From NCBI RefSeq assembly GCF_014205765.1, contig NZ_JACIIZ010000003.1:186001-250000 (forward strand): a stretch of 64,000 nt of DNA, in the 5' to 3' direction. Position 1 is the first letter of the stretch. Each line of letters begins with the position of its first letter. This stretch comes from Nitrospirillum iridis (GTDB taxonomy: Bacteria; Pseudomonadota; Alphaproteobacteria; Azospirillales; Azospirillaceae). The notes under the pieces were generated by a model. That model saw only the letters and a program-made list of their open reading frames with translations. It was not told the origin of the DNA and made no database searches. The position numbers and the translations under genes are program-made. This document shows positions 43,969 through 52,744 of the stretch, piece after piece.

Positions 43969-46191
43969 GTGAGCGCAGATTCTACGACCATGAACGCGAC
44001 CATCGTGGACCACACGATGCTGACCGCCCTGCTGCTCGTCGCGCAGCATCACGGCGTCCATCTCTCGCGAGAGCAGCTGGTGCGGACCTATGCCTCGGGG
44101 GAGGAGGAGGTCAACCGCGCCGTCCTGGTGCATGCGGCTGAGGAAAAGGGCTTCCAGGCCCGGGCGGTCCGCATGAATTGGCGGCAGCTGATGCGCCTGG
44201 GGCGGGCGGTTCCGGCCATCCTGTGCCTGAAGGATGGCAGCGCGTTGGTGCTGAACGGCGTGTCGCCCAGTGTCTCCCCGCCCGTCGCCTACGTCCGCGA
44301 TCCAGCTGCGGCCAACCAGGTTCGTCCGTTGGACGAGATCGCCCTCGACGAGATCTGGGCGGGCGACATTATCCTGGTGAAGCCCAAGAATACCGAGGAG
44401 GAGGAGCAGGGCCTATTCGGTCTGCGGTGGCTTATCGGTGAGATTTTGCGTGAGCGCCGTATCTTCCGCGACGTCGGTGTCGCCGCCTTGATCATGAGTA
44501 TTTTTGCGCTTGTGCCACCGCTGGTTTATATGATCGTCGTCGATCGTATCCTTGTGCACCAGCGCATGTCCACGCTGGTCGTTCTGGCTGTCGCCGTGGC
44601 GTTTATCGTGGTCTTCGATACCATTTTCGGTTGGCTACGGCGTTACCTTATCGCCGAAGGATCCGCCCGTGTGGATGGGCGTCTTACGGCGTTCATCTAC
44701 GACCGGCTGCTGGGCTTGCCGATCGAGGTTTTCGAATCGCTGCCCACGGGGCTCATCACCCACCGTCTGAACGAGATGTGGCGCATTCGCAATTTCCTGA
44801 CGGGACAGCTGTTCGGCACGGCCTTGGACACCCTGACCTTGTTCCTGCTGATCCCCGCCATGTTTTTCATGAACGCGATCCTCAGCCTGTGGGTTCTTGG
44901 CATCGCTTGCTTGATGTTCCTCGTGGTTTTGCTCTACATGCCGACGATTGGCCGCTATCATTCGAAGGTCGTCGATGCCGAGACCCGTAAGAATTCGTTC
45001 CTGATCGAGACCGTTCACGGCATGCGGACCGTGAAGTCCTTGGCTCTGGAAGGCAGCAAGCGGCGCGGTTGGGACGCGCGGGGGGCTTTGGCCGTGCGGG
45101 CCAACCGCAATCTGGCGATGATCGCCAACCAGCCTCAGACGATATTGCAGCCCCTTGAGAAGTTGACTTACGCCGGCACCCTGCTGCTCGGCAGCTATAT
45201 GGCCCTGTCGACGGACCAGTCGGCGCTGGCGGGGTCGCTCGTGGCCTTCACCATGCTGGCTGGCCGCGCCACCCAGCCGCTGGTGCAGATCGCCGGCATG
45301 CTGCAGCAGGTGCAGGAAGTGCGCGGCGCCGTGGGGCAGGTCGCCTCCATCGTCAACATCCCGCCGGAGGAACTGCGCGCCGATCATGGCCTGCGCCCCC
45401 GGTTCCGTGGCCATATCAGCTTCGAGGATGTCAGCTTCCGCTACTCGGGCGCCCAGAATAAGGCGCTGGACCGCGTGACCGTTGATATCCCCAAGGGTAG
45501 CGTGGTGGGCGTCATGGGGCGTAGCGGTTCGGGCAAGACCACGCTGACCCGACTGTTGCAGGGCCTGCACCAGGACTATGACGGGCTGATCAAGATCGAT
45601 GGCGTCGATCTGCGGCAGATGGATATCTCCCATCTACGGTCCAGCTTGGGCGTGGTCTTGCAGGACAATTTCCTGTTCAGCGGCACCGTGCGTGAGAACA
45701 TCGCCGCCGCTCGGGCGGACGCCTCGTTCGAGGAAATCATTGAAGCCGCGCGCATGGCCGGCGCCGAGGAGTTCATCGAGCGCCTGCCACGCGGCTATGA
45801 CACCTTCCTGGCCGAGGGCTCAACCAACATCTCGGGCGGCCAACGTCAGCGCATCGCCATCGCCCGGGCGCTGCTGGTCAATCCGCCCATCCTGATATTG
45901 GACGAAGCCACCAGCGCACTGGATCCCGAAAGCGAAGCGATCATCAACAACAACCTGACGCGCATCTCCGACGGCCGCACCATGGTGGTCATTTCCCATC
46001 GCCTGACCTCGCTGGTCACGTGCGATGTGATCGTGGTGATGGAGCGCGGGCGGGTTTACGACGTCGGCACCCATGAAGAATTGCTCCAGCGGTGCGATAT
46101 CTATCGCCACCTCTGGTTCCAGCAGAATCGCCATCAAAACTCCGGAGTTCCCAATGAGCGCGCGCTCTCTGGTCCCGACACGCGGGACTGA
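43969..46191 (+). CDS. Type I secretion ABC transporter (HlyB-like, degenerate C39 domain)
   Basis: 740 residues. Residues 1-140 are a C39-like domain that lacks the catalytic cysteine (TMLTALLLVAQHHG), as in HlyB. Six membrane helices follow (VAALIMSIFALVPPLVYMIV and others), then the ATPase: Walker A GRSGSGKTT near 517, SGGQRQR near 622, Walker B LLVNPPILILDEATSALD and the H-loop VISHRL. It exports unfolded proteins in one step with an adaptor and a TolC channel. The start GTG has GGCGGA upstream; an ATG at 43990 is an alternative. It overlaps the hlyD-like gene by 38 bp. Confidence 0.92.
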   Translation: MSADSTTMNATIVDHTMLTALLLVAQHHGVHLSREQLVRTYASGEEEVNRAVLVHAAEEKGFQARAVRMNWRQLMRLGRAVPAILCLKDGSALVLNGVSPSVSPPVAYVRDPAAANQVRPLDEIALDEIWAGDIILVKPKNTEEEEQGLFGLRWLIGEILRERRIFRDVGVAALIMSIFALVPPLVYMIVVDRILVHQRMSTLVVLAVAVAFIVVFDTIFGWLRRYLIAEGSARVDGRLTAFIYDRLLGLPIEVFESLPTGLITHRLNEMWRIRNFLTGQLFGTALDTLTLFLLIPAMFFMNAILSLWVLGIACLMFLVVLLYMPTIGRYHSKVVDAETRKNSFLIETVHGMRTVKSLALEGSKRRGWDARGALAVRANRNLAMIANQPQTILQPLEKLTYAGTLLLGSYMALSTDQSALAGSLVAFTMLAGRATQPLVQIAGMLQQVQEVRGAVGQVASIVNIPPEELRADHGLRPRFRGHISFEDVSFRYSGAQNKALDRVTVDIPKGSVVGVMGRSGSGKTTLTRLLQGLHQDYDGLIKIDGVDLRQMDISHLRSSLGVVLQDNFLFSGTVRENIAAARADASFEEIIEAARMAGAEEFIERLPRGYDTFLAEGSTNISGGQRQRIAIARALLVNPPILILDEATSALDPESEAIINNNLTRISDGRTMVVISHRLTSLVTCDVIVVMERGRVYDVGTHEELLQRCDIYRHLWFQQNRHQNSGVPNERALSGPDTRD

Positions 46192-47518
46192 CGCCGTCGT
46201 CTCCCAAGCGATCAACGACTTCCAGTCCGAGATTGCCGCCGTCGTGGGGGCCCCGTATCCCAGGCCGGTCCGGAGCACGCTGTACACGCTGTCCGCCATG
46301 GTGGCCGTCGGCTTGGTCCTGATTTCCGTGGTCAAGCTGGATGAGGTCGTGACGGCCCCTGGCAAGGTGGTGTCGCGCACGCCCAGCATGGTTGTCCAGC
46401 CGCTCGACACCTCCGTCGTGCGCGCCATCCTGGTGCGGCCTGGGCAGGAGGTGAAGAAGGGCGACCTGCTGGTGACGCTCGACCCGACCTTCACGACCGC
46501 CGACGCGTCGCAACTGCGTCAGCAAGTGGCGTCGCTGACGGCCGAGGTTGCCCGCCTGGAGGCGGAGCAGGCGAGGGGGGTCTACGATCCCGGCGATAAC
46601 GCTTCCACCCAGGCGTTGCTGCAACTGTCGGTCTGGCGGTCGCGGCAGGCGGAATACAAGGCCAAGCTGGCGAACTATGATCAGAAGATCGAGTCCGCGC
46701 AGTCCACGATGGTGCGCAGCCAGCGCGACATGGAATACTTCAAGTCCCGCGTCGCCGTGACCGCGGAAATCGAGGACATGCGCTCCAGGTTGGAGAAGAA
46801 GGAATATGGCAGCCGCCTGAACACCCTGTTGGCCCAGGATAACCGCACCGAAATGATGCGCAACCTGGCCAGCGCGGAACAGCAGGCGCGCTCCGCCGCC
46901 CACGATCTGGAGGCGATCCGTTCCGAGCGGGAGTCCTTCCTGCATCAGTGGCAGGCCGATCTGGCGACCGACCTCTCGACCAAGCGGACCGACCTTCAGA
47001 AGGCCAGCGACGACCTGGCCAAGGCGGAAAGGCGCAGTGATCTGGTCGAGATGCGCGCCCTGGACGATGGTTCGGTCTTGAGCGTGAACCCGGACATCTC
47101 CGTCGGCTCCGTGGCCAAGACCGGCGACATGTTGGTCACGCTTGTGCCGGCCAACGCGCCGCTTGAGGCGGAAGTCGACGTTGACGGCGCAGACCAGGGG
47201 CACATCAAGCTGGGCGACAAGGTCGAGATTAAGCTCGACGCCTACCGCTTCGTCGAACATGGCACGGCCAAGGGTATCCTGCGCAGTGTCAGTGACGACA
47301 GCTTCACCCGCCAGGACAATGGACAGCCCACCCAGCGCCGCTTTTTCAAGGGGCGTATCGAGATCACGGAGGTCAATCTGCGTGACGTGGCTGGCGGGGT
47401 GCACCTGGTTCCGGGTATGCCCCTGAGTGCGGACATCATGGTGGGCAGGCGCACCATCCTGATGTACATGATGGAATCCGTGCTGCGTCATGCGTCCGAG
47501 GGGATGCGCGAGCCTTGA
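46154..47518 (+). CDS. HlyD-family type I secretion adaptor
   Basis: About 454 residues. One membrane helix (LYTLSAMVAVGLVLISVV), a biotinyl-lipoyl-like barrel (APGKVVSRTPSMVVQPLDTS, VRPGQEVKKGDLLVTLDPTF), a long periplasmic coiled coil and a C-terminal half (HIKLGDKVEIKLDAYRF, GMPLSADIMVGRRTILMYMM) as in HlyD/PrtE. It bridges the ABC transporter to an outer-membrane TolC-like channel, which is not in the window. The ATG at 46154 inside the end of the ABC gene has CCGGAG upstream; the longer frame to 46073 is not conserved. Confidence 0.93.
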   Translation: MSARSLVPTRGTDAVVSQAINDFQSEIAAVVGAPYPRPVRSTLYTLSAMVAVGLVLISVVKLDEVVTAPGKVVSRTPSMVVQPLDTSVVRAILVRPGQEVKKGDLLVTLDPTFTTADASQLRQQVASLTAEVARLEAEQARGVYDPGDNASTQALLQLSVWRSRQAEYKAKLANYDQKIESAQSTMVRSQRDMEYFKSRVAVTAEIEDMRSRLEKKEYGSRLNTLLAQDNRTEMMRNLASAEQQARSAAHDLEAIRSERESFLHQWQADLATDLSTKRTDLQKASDDLAKAERRSDLVEMRALDDGSVLSVNPDISVGSVAKTGDMLVTLVPANAPLEAEVDVDGADQGHIKLGDKVEIKLDAYRFVEHGTAKGILRSVSDDSFTRQDNGQPTQRRFFKGRIEITEVNLRDVAGGVHLVPGMPLSADIMVGRRTILMYMMESVLRHASEGMREP

Positions 47519-47567
47519 CGGGCATCATGAGAACCCTTCGGCCGCGTGAGAGGGCGCGTTCGGTGAC

Positions 47568-49214
47568 ATGACGCTGATAGACCGGGCATTGACGTGGCGT
47601 CCAGGGCGAGGGACCGCGGCGTGGTCATTGGCGGTGGCGCGTCGGCTGGCCGCACGGGGAGACGCGGTCGGGGCCGCCCGGGCGTTGGTGTCCGCCGCCC
47701 GGGCGGGCTCCGCCGTCGCCATGCGGGACTTGGCAGAGGTGTTGCAGCGGGGCCAAGGCGTCTTGCCTGATCCCGCGGCGGCACTCCGTTGGAATACCGC
47801 CGCGGCGGAGGCTGGGGATGCCGAGGCCCAAAGTCGGCTGGCGGCCCTTTACGCCAATGGCGTGGGCAAGCCGCCGGGTGAGGAGGATGACCGGCCCCGC
47901 GACGCCTTCTACTTGCCTCAGGATCTGGCTGTGGCCCGAATCTGGGCGGAAAAAGCGGCGCGGCAAGGCCATGTCGAAGCCCAGGTCCTGCTGGGATGGT
48001 TGTTATCTCGGCGCAGTGGTGACGATGGGGACCCGCAGGCTGCGGCCGATTGGTACCGGCGGGCAGCAGATGCCGGCAGTCACGCCGCCAAGGTGGGGCT
48101 GGCGCTTATCCTGGCGAGCGGAGATCTGGGCGAACCCGATCCCGTGGGGGCCTTGCGTTTGCACGAGGAAGCGGCGGCCGTTGGCAATCCCACCGCTCTA
48201 TATTATATGGCCATGGCCTACCTTACTGGTCAGGGCGCGGATCGGGATCCGGAGCGCGGTCTTCTGGCGCTGAGGCGGTCTGCTGATGCCCAAGTGGTCG
48301 CGGCCCAGCGGGCGCTGGGCGTCATGTACATGCGCGGCCAGGATGTGGTCGCCGACGGGGCCGCCGCGGAGACTTGGCTGCGCCGGGCCGCTTTGCGCGG
48401 GGACGTGGAATCCATGGCCCTGCTGGGCGACCTGCACGCCGGCCGGCAGGCCCGCTCCCCCAGCGATATCGAAGCGGCGCAGTGGTACCAGGGGGCGGCC
48501 GACCGGGGCCATGCCGGGTCGCAGATGGCCCTGGGCCTAGCCTACATCGCCGGGCGCGGTCTGCCCAAGGACCCGTTCGAGGCCGTCCGATGGTTCGGCA
48601 AGGCGGCCGAGAGCGGTTTCGCCCCGGCCAATTTCCGTTTGGGGCTATGCCATCTCGGCGGTGAAGGCGTGCCGCAGGATTACGCCAGGGCCGGGCACTA
48701 TTTCCGTTTGGCCGGGGAGGCTGGCCATGCGGATTCACTCTATAATTTGGGGGTCTTGCACTATCACGGCTATGGCCTGGAGAAGAGCGAGGAGCAGGCG
48801 ATGCTCCTGTACTGCCAGGCTGCGGAAAGGGGAAGCGCCTCCGCCCAGTTCCGCATCGGTCGCGCCCACGCCACCGGCAGTGGCCTGCCCCACGATCCCG
48901 GGGCCGCGTTGAAATGGACGCGCCTGGCGGCGGAACAGGGCCACATCCCCGGCCAAGTCAATCTGGCCCGCATGCTGTTGGGGGCGGGTGACGGCTATGT
49001 CGTCGAGGCCAGGGAGTGGTTGAGCAAAGCCGCCGCTGCCGGTAGTGGTGAGGCCATGAGCACCATGGCTGAGCTGATCGCCAGTAATGACGGTCCCGAG
49101 GCGGTCGAGGAAGCTCTGTCCTGGGCGCGCCGGGCGGCCGAGGCTGGCGATCCCCGCGCCCCCCAGGTGGTGGAAACGCTCCAGGCGCGGGCCTTTCAAG
49201 GTATCGTAAGATAG
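47568..49214 (+). CDS. Sel1-repeat protein
   Basis: 548 residues made almost wholly of Sel1-like tetratricopeptide repeats (units such as AAQWYQGAADRGHAGSQMAL, GLAYIAGRGLPKDP and AVRWFGKAAESGFAPANFRL), about ten or more. Such solenoids bind other proteins. No signal peptide is evident, so it is probably cytoplasmic. It lies 49 bp after the hlyD-like gene and likely belongs to the same operon, perhaps as an accessory or regulator of secretion; this role is inferred. Confidence 0.88.
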   Translation: MTLIDRALTWRPGRGTAAWSLAVARRLAARGDAVGAARALVSAARAGSAVAMRDLAEVLQRGQGVLPDPAAALRWNTAAAEAGDAEAQSRLAALYANGVGKPPGEEDDRPRDAFYLPQDLAVARIWAEKAARQGHVEAQVLLGWLLSRRSGDDGDPQAAADWYRRAADAGSHAAKVGLALILASGDLGEPDPVGALRLHEEAAAVGNPTALYYMAMAYLTGQGADRDPERGLLALRRSADAQVVAAQRALGVMYMRGQDVVADGAAAETWLRRAALRGDVESMALLGDLHAGRQARSPSDIEAAQWYQGAADRGHAGSQMALGLAYIAGRGLPKDPFEAVRWFGKAAESGFAPANFRLGLCHLGGEGVPQDYARAGHYFRLAGEAGHADSLYNLGVLHYHGYGLEKSEEQAMLLYCQAAERGSASAQFRIGRAHATGSGLPHDPGAALKWTRLAAEQGHIPGQVNLARMLLGAGDGYVVEAREWLSKAAAAGSGEAMSTMAELIASNDGPEAVEEALSWARRAAEAGDPRAPQVVETLQARAFQGIVR

Positions 49215-49216
49215 AA

Positions 49217-49251
49217 GCGATCGGTTCAGGTTCAAGCGATGAACCGATCGC
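49217..49251. terminator. Hairpin between convergent Sel1 and phospholipase genes
   Basis: GCGATCGGTTCA and TGAACCGATCGC form a perfect 12-bp stem with an 11-nt loop, starting 3 bp after the Sel1-gene stop. It could serve both converging units. Confidence 0.6.
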
Positions 49252-49304
49252 ATGGCCGAAGGCTGGCCAGGCACGGGGGAGTGATGTCCTGTCCGGCGTC
49301 GCCG

Positions 49305-51401
49305 TCAGTCTCGGCTCGCGGGTGATCCGATCGCCGGATCGGTGACGGCCGGCCAGTCACCATCGGCGCGTCCCGCCAGACGGCGCTGGAAGCTGGGCAT
49401 GGCGGCGCTGGTGATGACCAGGTCATACCAGCCCCCTGTCGGGCGGAGCGGCCATCGCATGGCGCCGCCTTCCGGGCCGGGTGTCCACGGCTTGTGGGGG
49501 CCAACATAGGCGCCGGGGGTGACGGTCACGGTGGTGCCGGCCGCCACGGTCACGCGCATCGCGTCGCCGTCAACCTTCCAGGTGATGGCAGCCGTGGGCG
49601 CCCCGCTGCCGGCGAAGGCGCGATGGAAGCCGTTGGGGGCCCGTACCCACAGATCATAGAGGCCTTCGGGACCCGCCAGCCGCCATTCGCCCGTCAAGCT
49701 GCGTCCCGCCTCAACCGTGTAGCGGCGCGGCGCGGCGTCCAGCCGCAGGCGGTCATAGACGTGGAACACGGCCCCCTGTCCCGCCCCGGCCGAGAAATCG
49801 AGACGGATGGTGCCTGCGGCCGCGTCGACATGGTCGGCGACCTCCAGCGCGTAACGCAGCCGCCGCGACGGCCGCGTCCCCGGCTCCTGCGTGGGATGCG
49901 GCGGCGCAACCGGGGCCTCGGGCACGACCTGGCCGACGATGGCGCGGGCGCGGTCGCGCGCGGGCACCGTATCCGGCAGCGCCGTCGGCCGCGTGTTGGG
50001 AGTCTTGAAGTCGAAGGCCGATAACAGATCGCCGCACACGGCGCGCCGCCAGGGGGAAATGTTGGGCTCCATCACGCCGAAGCGGCGCTCCATGAAGCGG
50101 ATGATGGAGGTGTGGTCGGCGACCTCGGAATGGACCCAGCCGCCTCGCGACCAGGGCGAGAGCACATACAGTGGGACGCGCGGCCCCAGCCCGTAGGGGC
50201 GTCCGCGCAGCGCCAGGTCGTCGCCATCGGCTCCCGGGGCGGCAAGGCGATGATAGTCGTCTTCCGTCGACACGGTGCTGGCGCCAGCGAAGCCGCCGGT
50301 GGCGTCTGGATCGGGGGAAGGGGGTGCGGGGGGCGGGACGTGGTCGAAAAAGCCATCGTTTTCGTCAAAGGTGACGAACAGCACCGTGCGTGCCCACACC
50401 TTGGGGTTGGCGGTCAGGGCGTCGATCACCTGGGCGGTATAGGCGGCCCCCTGCGCCGGGCTGGACGGCCCCGGATGCTCCGACCCCTCGGCCGTTCCCA
50501 CCACCCACGAGATTTGTGGAAGCCGATCGGCCAGGACGTCCTCGCGCAGTTTGTCCAGCGCCCGGGTGGACAAGCCCTTCTCGCGCAGCACGGCGCGCGA
50601 CCCCGGGTCGCCGCGATAGGCCGCGCGATATTGGAGGAAGTTGGCGAGGGGATTGTCGCCGAAATTGTCCTCCATGTCCTGGTAGTGGCCCCAGCTGACG
50701 CCCGCCGCTTCCAGACGCTCCGGATAGGTGGTCCAGGAGAAGCGGGGCACGCTGGCACCATCGGGCTTCTTCAAATCGTCATCGGGGTTGTCGATCGCCG
50801 GGCCGCCGCCGCGCCCGTGCGGATCGTTGGTGCCCGTCCACAGGAACAGCCGGTTGGTATTGGTGCCGGTGTGCATGGCGCAATGATAGGCGTCGCAGAT
50901 CGTGAACGCCTCGGCCATGGCGAATTGGAAGGGAATGTCCTCCCGCGTGTAGTAGCCGAGGGCGCGCTGGGTCTTGGCTTCGGGCCAATGCGCCATGCGG
51001 CCGTTGTCCCAGGCGGCCTGGGCGTTGGCCCACTGGTGTGGTGTGCCCTGCATGCGCATCAGCTCGAAATGCGCTTTTGTCGACAGGTGGAAGGGGTTGA
51101 CGATGCGGGGATGCGGGTCGGTGCCGTCACGCTGGTCCCATACGGTCAAGGGCCGTCCGTCGACGGCTGGCGGCACGGGGATGGGGAAGCGGTCGCCGAA
51201 GCCGCAGACACCGGAAAGGGTACCGAAATAGTGGTCGAAGCCACGGTTTTCCTGCATCAGCACGACGATGTGGGCGACATCCTCGATGGTGCCGGTGCGC
51301 ACATCGGCGGGGATGGCGGCGGCGCGGGCCAGGGCCGGCGGCAGGCCGGCAAGGGCGACACCGCCCAGGGCATGGCGGAGCAGCGAACGGCGATCGATCA
51401 T
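49305..51401 (-). CDS. plcC: Phosphocholine-specific phospholipase C
   Basis: 698 residues, normal for the PlcN/PlcH family. The N-terminus has a twin-arginine signal (DRRSLLRHALGGVALAGLPP), so it is exported folded. The catalytic domain has VLMQENRGFDHYFGTLSGVC, FTICDAYHCAMHTGTNTNR and FVTFDENDGFFDHVPPP; two C-terminal DUF756-type beta domains follow (after about residue 500). It splits phosphatidylcholine or sphingomyelin to phosphocholine plus diacylglycerol or ceramide. It starts 32 bp after the histidine phosphatase and is the last gene of the surface-signalled operon. Such enzymes are usually phosphate-starvation or choline regulated. Confidence 0.94.
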   Translation of the reverse strand: MIDRRSLLRHALGGVALAGLPPALARAAAIPADVRTGTIEDVAHIVVLMQENRGFDHYFGTLSGVCGFGDRFPIPVPPAVDGRPLTVWDQRDGTDPHPRIVNPFHLSTKAHFELMRMQGTPHQWANAQAAWDNGRMAHWPEAKTQRALGYYTREDIPFQFAMAEAFTICDAYHCAMHTGTNTNRLFLWTGTNDPHGRGGGPAIDNPDDDLKKPDGASVPRFSWTTYPERLEAAGVSWGHYQDMEDNFGDNPLANFLQYRAAYRGDPGSRAVLREKGLSTRALDKLREDVLADRLPQISWVVGTAEGSEHPGPSSPAQGAAYTAQVIDALTANPKVWARTVLFVTFDENDGFFDHVPPPAPPSPDPDATGGFAGASTVSTEDDYHRLAAPGADGDDLALRGRPYGLGPRVPLYVLSPWSRGGWVHSEVADHTSIIRFMERRFGVMEPNISPWRRAVCGDLLSAFDFKTPNTRPTALPDTVPARDRARAIVGQVVPEAPVAPPHPTQEPGTRPSRRLRYALEVADHVDAAAGTIRLDFSAGAGQGAVFHVYDRLRLDAAPRRYTVEAGRSLTGEWRLAGPEGLYDLWVRAPNGFHRAFAGSGAPTAAITWKVDGDAMRVTVAAGTTVTVTPGAYVGPHKPWTPGPEGGAMRWPLRPTGGWYDLVITSAAMPSFQRRLAGRADGDWPAVTDPAIGSPASRD

Positions 51402-51433
51402 GATAGTCAGCTTTCAGGCCGGAGGAGGGCGCG

Positions 51434-52744
51434 TTACCGGGTAACGACCAGCTTGTCGGTCAGCGTCTTCAGCGGGCACAGCTCGGCGCAGCCGGGCAGG
51501 GGCAGGACGGCGCTCCACGGTGGGGTCTCCAGGCTCAGGGGTGCCAGGGTACGGACCTGGTCCGGCGTCTGGGCCACATAGGCGACGCGGACCAGGGACT
51601 GGCCGCCAGCGTCGCGCCACACCTCCAGCCGCAGGCCGCCGCCCACGGGCGGGTCGTCCACGCCATAGCCCCGCGCCTGGAAATGCACGCCCAGCAGGCC
51701 GGTGATGGCGGCGATGTTGTCGTCATGGCCGACCAGCAGGGTGACCGGCGGCTGATCGGCGCGCGTCAGGGCGTCAGCCAAGCGCGGGGCCAGGGCCACG
51801 GCCTTGCGCGGCGCCATATAGGCGTTTCGGGCGAAGACGTCGAACTGCAGGCCGTGCAGGCGGGAGATACGCGCCAGGGCGTCGCGGAGATCCGGGCCCG
51901 TCCCCAAACGCCCCCAGGCGACCTGTTCCACCGGCATGCCTTCCAGATACTGCAAAATGAAAATCTGCGCGGCGCCGGCGGTCTGGGCGACCGGTCCCCG
52001 CAGGTCGACTCCCCGGTTATCGGCGCTGGGGGTGATGGTGGTGGGCAGATGCGCCAGGTCGCAGGCTGGCGCCGTCCGGTCGCAACCCAGGCCGCGCGCC
52101 GTCAGGGCTATGGCGGGCGCCAGCGCTGTCGGCGCGTTGCGCACGTCGCTCATTTCCGGCTCCATCGCCGCCACGGCGGCGGCGGCATCGACGGTGGCGG
52201 CGCCGGCCTCGAACGGATCGAACAAGGGGTCCAGCGTGCCTGGCGGCTTGTGGCCCACGGCCAGGGAACAGTTGGGGGCCAGGCCCTGCGCCATCGCCTC
52301 GCCCGTGCGGATGGTGCGTTCCGCCGAGTTGGTCCAGATCGCCACCCGGCCGTCCGCCGGGCAGCCCGTGGAAGGCAGCAGGCCGTTGGCCGCCAGCCAT
52401 TGGCGCTGATAGGCGCCCATCAGGGTCGCCGCGGCGGCGCCATGGAGGGTCAGGTGGCTGGGCACCACCGGCCACGCCGGCCAATCGCCCTGGGCCAACC
52501 CGGGCGCGGCCTCGGTGTCCAGCGGCGCCCGAACGCCGTGGCGGACCAGCATCACCACCCGTTCCAGCCGCAACGCCTGACCGGTGGGGGAGCGGGGAAC
52601 GGCGGTCGCGTCGGTGGGCGCGGCCGGGGTTCCCATGGCTGGGGTTCCCATGGCAAGGGGCGCGGCGATCAGCAGAACGCTGGTCAGGGCGAGGGGGATC
52701 AGGCGGCGGGTCACGGTATGGGCATCTTTCCAGTAGCGGAACAT
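51434..52744 (-). CDS. Histidine acid phosphatase (AppA/Agp phytase-like, exported)
   Basis: About 436 residues with a signal peptide (LIPLALTSVLLIAAPLAMGT). The active site is VVMLVRHGVRAPLDTE (RHGxRxP near residue 70), and the proton donor is in VGHDDNIAAITGLLGV (HD near 339), the branch 2 histidine phosphatase layout of phytase AppA and glucose-1-phosphatase Agp. It should release phosphate from phytate, sugar phosphates or similar in the periplasm; which of these is not shown by sequence. The start ATG overlaps the stop of the HD-domain gene as TAATG. The frame stays open upstream to 53146, but only as a shadow of that gene. Confidence 0.9.
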   Translation of the reverse strand: MFRYWKDAHTVTRRLIPLALTSVLLIAAPLAMGTPAMGTPAAPTDATAVPRSPTGQALRLERVVMLVRHGVRAPLDTEAAPGLAQGDWPAWPVVPSHLTLHGAAAATLMGAYQRQWLAANGLLPSTGCPADGRVAIWTNSAERTIRTGEAMAQGLAPNCSLAVGHKPPGTLDPLFDPFEAGAATVDAAAAVAAMEPEMSDVRNAPTALAPAIALTARGLGCDRTAPACDLAHLPTTITPSADNRGVDLRGPVAQTAGAAQIFILQYLEGMPVEQVAWGRLGTGPDLRDALARISRLHGLQFDVFARNAYMAPRKAVALAPRLADALTRADQPPVTLLVGHDDNIAAITGLLGVHFQARGYGVDDPPVGGGLRLEVWRDAGGQSLVRVAYVAQTPDQVRTLAPLSLETPPWSAVLPLPGCAELCPLKTLTDKLVVTR

